Assembly: GCA_002701785.1 (NCBI GenBank) | Contig: NZXC01000052.1 | Location: 4,556 to 13,478 of the forward strand | Source: Fidelibacterota bacterium | Lineage (GTDB): Bacteria > Fidelibacterota > Marinisomatia > Marinisomatales > TCS55 | Direction: 5' to 3' | DNA: 8,923 nucleotides | Part shown: piece by piece, positions 1 to 6,476 of the stretch | Position numbering within the stretch: position 1 is the stretch's first letter | How the letters are laid out: every line of letters starts with the position of its first letter | The notes under the pieces: model-generated | What the model was told of the DNA's origin: nothing | Database searches by the model: none | What the model saw: the letters and a program-made list of their open reading frames with translations, nothing else | Program-made: the position numbers and the translations under genes

Positions 1-36
1 ACCAATAATTGAATGTACTTTTTTTGGATCAACCAT
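1..36 (-). CDS. start of an unidentified gene, truncated by the window edge
   Basis: An ATG at 36-34 opens a frame of twelve sense codons reaching base 1 without a stop (MVDPKKVHSIIG). It is preceded by AAAGGA nine bases upstream, a good Shine-Dalgarno sequence, and lies only 22 nt after the stop of the aldehyde dehydrogenase gene on the same strand. This arrangement suggests the next gene of a short operon. Twelve residues are too few to recognise a family, so no function is assigned. A chance open frame of this length is possible, but the ribosome site and spacing argue for a real gene start. Confidence 0.55.
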   Translation of the reverse strand, partial: MVDPKKVHSIIG

Positions 37-45
37 TTAATACTA

Positions 46-51
46 TCCTTT
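46..51 (-). promoter_or_regulatory. Shine-Dalgarno sequence of the edge gene
   Basis: AAAGGA on the minus strand stands nine bases before the ATG at 36-34. It is the main reason for calling the truncated frame at the window edge a gene. It lies between the TAG stop of the aldehyde dehydrogenase gene and that ATG, consistent with co-transcription of the two. Confidence 0.5.
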
Positions 52-58
52 ACTATTA

Positions 59-1588
59 CTAATTAATATCAAATTTAATTCCTTGAGCTAATGGTAATTC
101 ATCACTCCAATTAATAGTATTTGTTTGTCGACGCATATATTGTTTCCACGAATCTGAGCCAGACTCTCTCCCTCCACCAGTTTCCTTCTCGCCTCCAAAT
201 GCTCCTCCAATTTCAGCACCTGAGGTACCAATATTTATATTTGCAATTCCACAATCACTACCTACAGAAGATAAAAATAATTCAGCATTTTGAATGTTTG
301 TTGTAAACATGGAAGAGGATAAACCTTGTGGAACATTATTATGCATTTCAATTGCCTTGGATAAATGATCATATTCCATCAAATAAAGAATAGGCGCAAA
401 TGTCTCCTCTTGTACTATATCCCAATGATTTTCTACTTTCGCAATGGTTGGCTCAACAAAATAACCATCTCCTTTGATTATCTTTCCACCACAAAGAATT
501 TCACCACCAGCATTTTTCACTTTTTCTATAGCACTTAAATATGAATCAACTGCACCTTGATTAAGAAGTGGGCCCATTAATGTTTCTTTTTCCAAAGGAT
601 CACCAATATTTACCTGACCATATGCATTTAACAATCGATCAGTTAGAGTATCCGATATTGAGTTATGTAATATAACCCTTCTTGTAGATGTGCAACGTTG
701 TCCTGCAGTACCAACAGCTCCAAAAACGATTGCTGGAGTGGCCAAATCAAGATCCGCAGTTTCATCAACTAAGATTGCATTATTACCACCTAACTCTAAT
801 ATTGTCTTACCAAAACGTTTGGATACAACTTCAGTTACATGTCTCCCCATTAAAGTTGAACCAGTAAACGAAATAAGAGGTAAACGTTTATCAGACAACA
901 TTTTCTCACCAATCGTTGATCCTTTCCCAATAATCAAATTAAATATACCTTTATACCCATTTCGCTCTAAAACATCATTACAAATATGTTGTACAGCTAC
1001 AGCAGTTAAAGGTGTGCTACTTGATGGTTTCCAAATAACCACATCTCCAGCAATAGCAGCAATAAACGCATTCCATGCCCAAACTGCTACAGGAAAATTA
1101 AAAGCACTAATAACACCAATTGGTCCCAAAGGATGCCATTGTTCATACATACGATGATTTGGGCGCTCCGAATGCATCGTTTTTCCATATAACATACGAG
1201 ACTGTCCAACAGCAAAGTCTGCAATATCAATCATTTCCTGTACTTCACCATAACCTTCTTCTTTAATTTTTCCCATTTCTAATGAAACAAGACTGCCTAA
1301 TACTTCCTTTTTATCCCTTAAAGCATTTCCCATTTCTCTAACTAAATCTCCACGTATAGGAGCAGGGACTTTTCTCCATTCTTCAAACGCAGAAGTTGCC
1401 TTTGATACTATATGTTCATAATCATTTTCACTCGCTTCAAAAACAGTTGCAATTGCCATTTCATTACTTGGGCAATATGAAACATTCTCTCCTGAATTAT
1501 CAGTAGATATCCAATCCATACCACCAACACAACTTCCAAAGTTATTTTCATTAATACTGCATTGTTTGAGTAAATCTTTCATAAACAT
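59..1588 (-). CDS. ALDH7-family (antiquitin-type) alpha-aminoadipate semialdehyde dehydrogenase
   Basis: Cytosolic NAD(P)-dependent aldehyde dehydrogenase, 509 residues, full length for the family. Visible landmarks are the oxyanion Asn in FNFP (N164), the cofactor Lys in WKPS (K187), FTGS (241-244), the general-base Glu in ELGG (E265), the catalytic Cys in GQRCT (C299) and EETFAP (394-399). The C-terminal third has the ALDH7 signature: TSGAEIGGAFGGEK (455-468), then GGGRESGSDSWKQYMRR and LPLAQGIKFD, nearly as in human ALDH7A1. The SGA loop and the Arg before the catalytic Cys are, from memory, aminoadipate-binding elements there. The expected reaction is alpha-aminoadipate semialdehyde (piperideine-6-carboxylate) to alpha-aminoadipate; bacterial equivalents are called amaB or pcd. 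The start ATG at 1588 has no clear Shine-Dalgarno sequence; a second Met at codon 3 is equally possible. The 105-base gap upstream suggests transcription separate from the membrane-protein operon. The family call is firm; the physiological substrate is inferred. Confidence 0.95.
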   Translation of the reverse strand: MFMKDLLKQCSINENNFGSCVGGMDWISTDNSGENVSYCPSNEMAIATVFEASENDYEHIVSKATSAFEEWRKVPAPIRGDLVREMGNALRDKKEVLGSLVSLEMGKIKEEGYGEVQEMIDIADFAVGQSRMLYGKTMHSERPNHRMYEQWHPLGPIGVISAFNFPVAVWAWNAFIAAIAGDVVIWKPSSSTPLTAVAVQHICNDVLERNGYKGIFNLIIGKGSTIGEKMLSDKRLPLISFTGSTLMGRHVTEVVSKRFGKTILELGGNNAILVDETADLDLATPAIVFGAVGTAGQRCTSTRRVILHNSISDTLTDRLLNAYGQVNIGDPLEKETLMGPLLNQGAVDSYLSAIEKVKNAGGEILCGGKIIKGDGYFVEPTIAKVENHWDIVQEETFAPILYLMEYDHLSKAIEMHNNVPQGLSSSMFTTNIQNAELFLSSVGSDCGIANINIGTSGAEIGGAFGGEKETGGGRESGSDSWKQYMRRQTNTINWSDELPLAQGIKFDIN

Positions 1589-1693
1589 TATTTTATAGTA
1601 ACTATATTTGTATATATAATGATCTGATCAGAATATTTGAGGTAGGATCTATTAATAAAAGTATTCAATTACAAACGTATAAAACCTAAACTA
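1589..1693. other. 105-base intergenic gap, probable regulatory region of the ALDH7 gene
   Basis: This is the longest non-coding stretch in the window and separates the long membrane-protein operon from the aldehyde dehydrogenase gene. It is very AT-rich and contains a perfect 10-base palindrome, TCTGATCAGA (1623-1632), followed toward the gene by a TATA-rich tract (1611-1618). I could not find a convincing -35/-10 pair with 16-18 nt spacing, nor a GC-rich stem with a T-run that would serve as an intrinsic terminator for the upstream operon. A promoter here is inferred from position only. Confidence 0.3.
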
Positions 1694-2524
1694 TTATTCC
1701 AAAGTGGACTCATTCTCAGAAGTATTGTTCTTATCCGAGAAAGCTGAGTATCCTAATAATAAAACCATAACCAATAAAAGCCATAGAGTTGCATGATTAT
1801 AAGCAGGGCCAGAATATGCGATTAAATCAACAAAACGACCAATTAAGAGTGAAATCCTACCCATAACTGCAAAACCAAACGATGCGCCAAAACTTACCAT
1901 CAAGAAATAAATACCGAGCTTACTTAATTTTCCAAAGTTTCCAGTATGCTCTCGACTAAAATAAAAATACATAAGACCAGAAATTGTTCCGATTAGAATA
2001 ATAAAATTATTAAAAATACTTTCACTTGCTAAAGCAAAAAAAGGTAAATCAGAATTAAAGATTTGAAAAGCAGAACCTTTAATCTGACCTAAAACATTAG
2101 AATTCAGAAATCCATATGCTCTCAAACCAGCCGCCATTCCTACAGTGTAGGCAATCCCCCAACGCGCCATCCAACTGAGTTTAGAAGATACACTTAGTAA
2201 CATCATTATACCCAATGCAAATGGCAACAAATAAAGCAATTCCATATGATGGCCTTTATCTATACCACCATCAGGAAAAACAGAACTAAAAATCCCAAGT
2301 AAATTATAAAATTTATACCAGATTGAATCAGAATTGTATGCAGAAGCAGGCCATAGTCTCCCAAATAGATTAGGCTGAATTTGAGTCCAGAAAAACATAG
2401 ATGTCCAATAACCTGTTGATATGCCAACAAATAAATGTTCTGCTACTTTATAAAAAGGATTATCCTTATACAAATACGAAAAAATCGCAAGAGTAAGAAA
2501 TACAGCTATCCATGAACCTATCAT
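1694..2524 (-). CDS. conserved-looking multi-pass membrane protein of the MutL-associated operon
   Basis: A 276-residue integral membrane protein with about six hydrophobic segments (roughly 3-19, 95-112, 123-140, 168-188, 202-222, 245-262) and a polar C-terminal tail rich in Asp, Glu, Asn and Ser. Motifs that look constrained are FYKVAEHLFVGISTGYW (24-40) near the N terminus and FGASFGFAVMGRISLLIGR (212-230), which places Arg residues at the end of a membrane helix. I do not recognise a named family. I recall similar sequences only as hypothetical proteins near other MutL-type genes. It is the last gene of the run: its ATG follows the TAA of the 281-residue gene after one base, so translation is probably coupled. 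A weak AGAAG lies about eight bases before the start. It is likely a membrane subunit of whatever complex the operon makes; no substrate can be deduced. Confidence 0.8.
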   Translation of the reverse strand: MIGSWIAVFLTLAIFSYLYKDNPFYKVAEHLFVGISTGYWTSMFFWTQIQPNLFGRLWPASAYNSDSIWYKFYNLLGIFSSVFPDGGIDKGHHMELLYLLPFALGIMMLLSVSSKLSWMARWGIAYTVGMAAGLRAYGFLNSNVLGQIKGSAFQIFNSDLPFFALASESIFNNFIILIGTISGLMYFYFSREHTGNFGKLSKLGIYFLMVSFGASFGFAVMGRISLLIGRFVDLIAYSGPAYNHATLWLLLVMVLLLGYSAFSDKNNTSENESTLE

Positions 2525-2525
2525 A

Positions 2526-3371
2526 TTAGTACTTCTTTGACCTTTGCACTTCTATAAAATATGCGATGTTTCCAAAAATAATAAATAGCACAATAACTAA
2601 ATGAGCAATCGATTGAGCATCCATACCACTAGTACCTATCCCTGGAGATCCAATTAATGCTTCATACTCCGCAGCACCAGGCATTCCAGCAAGTATACCC
2701 TGAACCTGTCCACTGTTAACCATAGGCATTATATCATTTACCATTATAGATGTTGTCCCAGTGCTCAATGGTACACCCGTAGGATCTGAGGCATATTGCA
2801 CCCATTCCATAGTTCCCGGATAACCGGCAGATGCTGAAAAAATAAAATCAAAATCAGCAACTTTATTAATATTCTTCATTAAAGGAATATCATCAACTAG
2901 CGTTCCACGAACATCCGTAGTGTATAGTTTACGAATATTACTTACCATTCCTTTAACAACAGCCTCATTACCAGGACGGAATCCTAAAATAACATAGTCT
3001 TCGCCATATGTAAGATTAAACTCTTCTTCTGCGACTTCAGTTAAGGCCTCATCTGCCATAAACTGCCCATCTGGCCAGAGACATGTCACATATACTTTAT
3101 GGCCATTAGTAAATAAATGTTTTAATAAACCGATGGCCATTGGATGAATTTCAGGTTTGGTGCTTGGTCCATACTCAAAAGAAACAAGGACTTTTGAATT
3201 ATCTTCTAATGCTTCAACAGCATCATAAACTTTTTGGGTTGCAATTGTCGCACGAATAGGTAACCCAAGCGGAAAAAATAAAGGTAAAAGAACTGCTAAT
3301 CCAATAATTAGAAAAATCCATCTTCTATCGACTTTTTCAGCTCTTAATATAAAATCAGATATTTTATCCAT
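2526..3371 (-). CDS. membrane-anchored protein with a central domain between two transmembrane helices, function unknown
   Basis: A 281-residue protein with one hydrophobic segment near each end (about 18-36 and 256-274) and a globular alpha/beta-looking domain between them (about 45-250). The positive residues KVDRR before the first helix and RSKK after the second suggest both termini are cytoplasmic and the domain is extracytoplasmic. There is no lipobox or cleavable signal-peptide pattern. Stretches that look conserved are FEYGPSTKPEIHP (65-77), a strand-like KVYVTCLWPDG (92-102), FDFIFSASAGYPG (174-186), STGTTSIMVND (203-213) and ILAGMPGAAEYE (226-237). These alternate beta-strands with glycine turns as in Rossmann-like folds, but no catalytic motif is recognisable. 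The ATG shares its first A with the upstream TAA (TAATG), and AGGTG stands four bases before it, so translation is coupled. No named family is assigned. Confidence 0.8.
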   Translation of the reverse strand: MDKISDFILRAEKVDRRWIFLIIGLAVLLPLFFPLGLPIRATIATQKVYDAVEALEDNSKVLVSFEYGPSTKPEIHPMAIGLLKHLFTNGHKVYVTCLWPDGQFMADEALTEVAEEEFNLTYGEDYVILGFRPGNEAVVKGMVSNIRKLYTTDVRGTLVDDIPLMKNINKVADFDFIFSASAGYPGTMEWVQYASDPTGVPLSTGTTSIMVNDIMPMVNSGQVQGILAGMPGAAEYEALIGSPGIGTSGMDAQSIAHLVIVLFIIFGNIAYFIEVQRSKKY

Positions 3372-4189
3372 TATTCACCTATGTAAGACTTTTCCACGCC
3401 AAGAATATATCTGATAGATGTAGCAAAAATACCCAAACCAATACCAATCATAATTGCTCTTGCTCCAGCAACATTTGGGTTATTATAAATCCAATCCTGA
3501 AGAACAGGTAAATAGAATAAACCTGGCTGATCAAGTGGCCAACCTAATATGGATCCCCAAATAGTTACTATCAATACCCCAGCCAATAATGTACCAAATG
3601 TTATTTTTTTATCTTTGAATTTGACATTAACTACAATACTGGCAATAAGAATCAGTAAATACATAATAAACCAACTAGATATACTACTTCCTAAAGGGAC
3701 CCTACCAATCATAATTATAATTCCTGATACCAGTAGAAGTGTTGCTTCTAGATTGCGTACTCGAAATGCGCGGTAGGAAGCCGAGGCAACAAAAAATGCT
3801 AAAAGGGCAAACATTGTGGCCGATAATGGTGTAAACATATATTCAAACATCCACTTAAATAAAGTTCCTTTACTAGTGACATGAACACCCCATTCAACCG
3901 CATCATTGCCTTTATAAATAAAGCCCGCAACTATAGCAAAGAAAAATCCTCCAATAGCAAATAAACTATATTGCCATCCAGATCGTTGCTTGAGAACCTT
4001 TTTTCCTTGCAATTTCATTAAGTTCAAGGCTCCAAGAAAAATAGCAAAACTAGCTAAAATATCATACCATTGGGTTGCATCATCATTAACAAATGACTCT
4101 ATTCTAGGATGATCAATAAACCAGCCAAATAAAGTTGATAAACCAACGACTGTCGCTATTAAAATAGGTATTTGTCTTTTCCAAAGCAT
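3371..4189 (-). CDS. multi-pass membrane protein of the MutL-associated operon, function unknown
   Basis: A 272-residue strongly hydrophobic protein with seven or eight predicted membrane segments (roughly 7-25, 41-60, 73-91, 116-137, 148-166, 170-188, 198-215, 245-263). Basic loops fall after the second segment (KLQGKKVLKQR, 59-69), after the fourth (YRAFRVR, 139-145) and after the sixth (KFKDKK, 190-195), consistent with the cytoplasmic side. Other features are WYDILASFAIFLGALNLMKL (41-60) and an extended loop at 216-244 rich in Pro, Asn and aromatic residues, ending in GARAIMIGIGLGIFATSIR (242-260). It does not match a transporter family I know. It starts 10 nt after the DUF6754-like gene without a good Shine-Dalgarno sequence, and its stop overlaps the next gene's start by one base. 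It is probably a structural or channel-forming subunit, inferred from context only. Confidence 0.8.
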   Translation of the reverse strand: MLWKRQIPILIATVVGLSTLFGWFIDHPRIESFVNDDATQWYDILASFAIFLGALNLMKLQGKKVLKQRSGWQYSLFAIGGFFFAIVAGFIYKGNDAVEWGVHVTSKGTLFKWMFEYMFTPLSATMFALLAFFVASASYRAFRVRNLEATLLLVSGIIIMIGRVPLGSSISSWFIMYLLILIASIVVNVKFKDKKITFGTLLAGVLIVTIWGSILGWPLDQPGLFYLPVLQDWIYNNPNVAGARAIMIGIGLGIFATSIRYILGVEKSYIGE

Positions 4190-4199
4190 AATTAGATAC

Positions 4200-5066
4200 T
4201 TACTGCACCGTTAATATTGATATTATATTCCATTTGATTAATCCAAGATCAAATAATATTCGCATAAGTAATGAAAATAATATTGTAGCTACAACACCTG
4301 CTTTCATCATATCCTGCCCCTTAAGACCACCCATTAATTCAGGCGTTTGAGACAAATAAGCGCTTGCAGCAAAAAATTCTTCACCAATAAGAGTATAATC
4401 GCAGGCAGTCACAAAGAATGGGATTTGAGATTGAGAAGCTGTACCTGCTATTTGAATGGCTCCAATAGAATTACCAGTTTCAGCTAAAAGTAAAGATTCG
4501 GCAAAAAACTTACCCATATAAAGACAAGCGGCTGGTTTTTCTCTAACCATAATACCATTTACACCTGCAGCATAAGCAAATTGATCATCTGTAAGATAAT
4601 GAACCATATCATCTTGAAATAGGTCGGGACGGCCTTCCATCGTATAAGCTTCTCTAACTGTTTCTCTAGCAGCTTTCATAACAATTGATCGAGAAACTGG
4701 AACATTCAAACTAGTTTCATAACGAGAAGTCATTCTAGAAACATGCCCCAAAATAATTACCCCAGCAACTGTTTCCACTTGATCCATGTCCATGATTCCA
4801 GGAACATACAAAACAGATTTACCCATTTCAGTTGAACGACCTACGGCTTCTTCAACAGCCTTTAACCCAGGTATTGATCGAAGAAATATATCTCCACCCT
4901 TACGAGCATAGCGAATATAATAAATTAGGTTTGCAGTCATAATTGCAATAATAAGAAACATCACAATTCGTTCTTCCTTAAAGAGAGGGTGGCCAACAAA
5001 CCAATAAAGTAAAAAGACAAGCGATAAAACGCCTGCTACTGACCAAAATTCTTTATCTTTCAACAT
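4200..5066 (-). CDS. DUF6754-like membrane protein with a cytoplasmic domain
   Basis: A 288-residue protein with two N-terminal membrane helices (about 8-24 and 32-51), a basic RYARKGG junction (52-58) that points to the cytoplasm, a soluble domain (about 60-250) and a C-terminal membrane helix (about 255-280). The soluble part includes KSVLYVPGIMDMDQVETVAG (83-102), PVSRSIVMKAARETVREAY (123-141) and a striking block of small and polar residues, GAIQIAGTASQSQ (202-214), then FFVTACDYTLIGEE (217-230). From memory this layout and the latter block match the uncharacterised Pfam family DUF6754, which I associate with Chloroflexota and related genomes; I cannot confirm the accession. The start overlaps the upstream small-protein gene by 14 bases in a different frame, indicating translational coupling. 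No catalytic residues can be named; a structural or transport-associated role is inferred from position in the operon. Confidence 0.75.
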   Translation of the reverse strand: MLKDKEFWSVAGVLSLVFLLYWFVGHPLFKEERIVMFLIIAIMTANLIYYIRYARKGGDIFLRSIPGLKAVEEAVGRSTEMGKSVLYVPGIMDMDQVETVAGVIILGHVSRMTSRYETSLNVPVSRSIVMKAARETVREAYTMEGRPDLFQDDMVHYLTDDQFAYAAGVNGIMVREKPAACLYMGKFFAESLLLAETGNSIGAIQIAGTASQSQIPFFVTACDYTLIGEEFFAASAYLSQTPELMGGLKGQDMMKAGVVATILFSLLMRILFDLGLIKWNIISILTVQ

Positions 5067-5340
5067 GTACTATTTTTTCTTCTAATTTTTCTATTTCTTG
5101 TATGAGCAATTCAATATTTTCAGGCTTTTCAAATATTTCTGCTGCTTTATAGTAATCTTCTGTATTAATAAACGCATTAATTATAGGTCCGAAAAATATC
5201 ATTGCATGGCTTCCAATCAAAGATAATGGTTTAGTTAGTTCTAAAAAAAACACTGCAGGTGTTATGAAACCAGATTGATGTATTCTTGATGCTATCTTAC
5301 AAATAAACTCTTTTTCAGCATTTACATTTTTAGAATTCAT
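5053..5340 (-). CDS. small conserved-looking protein with a hydrophobic core, function unknown
   Basis: A 95-residue protein. Residues 25-60 are hydrophobic with a proline and glycine break (FITPAVFFLELTKPLSLIGS, then MIFFGPIINAFI), which could be a membrane hairpin or a membrane-surface helix pair. The C-terminal part (62-92) is a charged amphipathic helix rich in Glu and Lys, possibly a short coiled coil. AAGG, overlapping the upstream TAA stop (5348-5351), sits seven bases before the ATG, a good translation start. It lies 9 nt after the KOW-like gene and overlaps the DUF6754-like gene by 14 bases. I recall similar short hypothetical proteins with an ELxxPLSxxGSxA-type core in several phyla, but no function is known to me. 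It may be a small accessory subunit that docks to the membrane partners. That it is real rests on spacing, ribosome site and a protein-like sequence. Confidence 0.75.
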   Translation of the reverse strand: MNSKNVNAEKEFICKIASRIHQSGFITPAVFFLELTKPLSLIGSHAMIFFGPIINAFINTEDYYKAAEIFEKPENIELLIQEIEKLEEKIVHVER

Positions 5341-5349
5341 TAATTAACC

Positions 5350-6474
5350 TTAAGTGGTTTCAACCATTTCTAAATTCGCTCTAGGAATTACAAAATTTTG
5401 ATCATTTATTTTTACTTCCGCAACCCGAACCATAGTTTCAGATTCCATTTTTTGCAATTCATGAGGTAATGATTTTACCGTACCTATCTGACCAAAATAA
5501 GGAGATCTTATCACGCGCACTAAACTACCTTCAGTAATACCTGTCTCATTCTTCTTAACTGCAGAATCTAAGCCATCAATATCATTGAAAGGTATAACAA
5601 TTTCTGGCCGAATTACTCCTGCTCTAATTTGTGTGGCGCCATTAACAGAAGTAAATCTTCCATCGTTCTTTTTTAATATATCAAAAGACCTAGCACCCAT
5701 AGGAATTTTACCATATCCTTCCGTAATAATTAATGAAGTACCAATATCTTCTGATCCGGTAATTGCCACACCCAATGTATATCCAAGTATATCTTTTAAA
5801 TCATGATAATTAAATCCACCTACTACTACCGCAGCGACTCCCATGCTAATTGCTTTTTTATATGCATTAAGACTGATATGCGAACCACCTACAATAATGC
5901 TGCCTTTCATATCTGTAGTAATCATATCTTCATTCAATTCTTTTTCTCTACTATCAACCAAAACATGCAAATCACCCCTGTTCTCTCCACCCATACCAAA
6001 GATCCCTTGAATGAATACTGCATTGGATGTAATAACAACCCCTTCATTATCCATAATTTGGGACACATTACCATTCATATAAGCATCCACTTCAACAGGT
6101 ATGGGAGCTTCGCGTATTACTATCTGACCCGTAACATTTGAAATAGATTCAAGAACACCATTAACAGGACTTTTTACTTCAGATTTAAATAATCCAAAAA
6201 TTCCTTTTGTTTCTGCAACGAGATCACCTTGCGATATATTATTACCTATATCAACTAACATAAATTCTGGAACATCTTGAGCATCAACATTTAATAGATT
6301 GGCAACATTTACCATCTGAACATTCCCTGGTAAGTGTGTTCTTGCGACTATTTTTTCTGGAGTAACATCTATTCCTTTTTCTACAAGGACCTCACCTTTA
6401 AGAGGCAATCTTCTTTCCTTTTCAACAGATGTGTTTTCAAGTACTTTTAACCCTGGTGTGTAAGCATGTGCCAT
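5350..6474 (-). CDS. barrel-sandwich (RnfC/RNA polymerase beta-prime-like) and KOW-motif protein, operon adaptor of unknown function
   Basis: A 374-residue soluble protein without signal peptide or membrane helices. The N-terminal part (1-130) has paired glycine-rich turns, LPLKGEVLVEKGIDV and LVDIGNNISQGDLVAETKG, followed by SEVKSPVNGVLESIS (98-112). This is the pattern of lipoyl-like barrel-sandwich folds in RnfC, NqrA and RNA polymerase beta-prime, but no lipoylated or biotinylated Lys motif is present. The middle (about 185-265) alternates hydrophobic strands and glycines (GSIIVGGSHIS, AAVVVGGFNY, LGVAITGSED) like an alpha/beta domain. The C terminus (about 314-372) carries a KOW-like beta-barrel stretch, EGSLVRVIRSPYFGQIGTV. 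It has no recognisable catalytic residues. Its ATG comes 2 nt after the MutL-like stop, with GGAG inside the end of that gene as a likely ribosome site. Given its place between the ASKHA protein and the membrane genes, it is plausibly the link between them. KOW proteins usually bind RNA or ribosomes, so a nucleic-acid role is the alternative. Confidence 0.75.
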   Translation of the reverse strand: MAHAYTPGLKVLENTSVEKERRLPLKGEVLVEKGIDVTPEKIVARTHLPGNVQMVNVANLLNVDAQDVPEFMLVDIGNNISQGDLVAETKGIFGLFKSEVKSPVNGVLESISNVTGQIVIREAPIPVEVDAYMNGNVSQIMDNEGVVITSNAVFIQGIFGMGGENRGDLHVLVDSREKELNEDMITTDMKGSIIVGGSHISLNAYKKAISMGVAAVVVGGFNYHDLKDILGYTLGVAITGSEDIGTSLIITEGYGKIPMGARSFDILKKNDGRFTSVNGATQIRAGVIRPEIVIPFNDIDGLDSAVKKNETGITEGSLVRVIRSPYFGQIGTVKSLPHELQKMESETMVRVAEVKINDQNFVIPRANLEMVETT

Positions 6475-6476
6475 AA

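Noticed and set aside
19..25. Run of seven T on the plus strand as an intrinsic terminator
   Set aside because: There is no GC-rich stem before it, and on the minus strand it reads as Lys codons of the probable edge gene.
690..1157. Long plus-strand open frame opposite the ALDH7 gene
   Set aside because: It lies wholly antisense to strongly conserved ALDH motifs, has no ribosome site I can see, and its translation resembles no protein family. It is a by-product of the coding strand's composition.
1623..1632. Perfect palindrome TCTGATCAGA as a transcription-factor operator
   Set aside because: Ten-base palindromes arise by chance often enough, it does not extend further, and no regulator gene or second copy is seen. 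It is kept only as a note in the intergenic entry.
5350..6474. True RnfC subunit of an Rnf or Nqr electron-transfer complex
   Set aside because: There are no CxxCxxC iron-sulfur motifs or flavin/NADH-binding signatures, and the neighbouring membrane proteins do not resemble RnfA, RnfD or RnfE. Only the barrel-sandwich-like pattern is shared.
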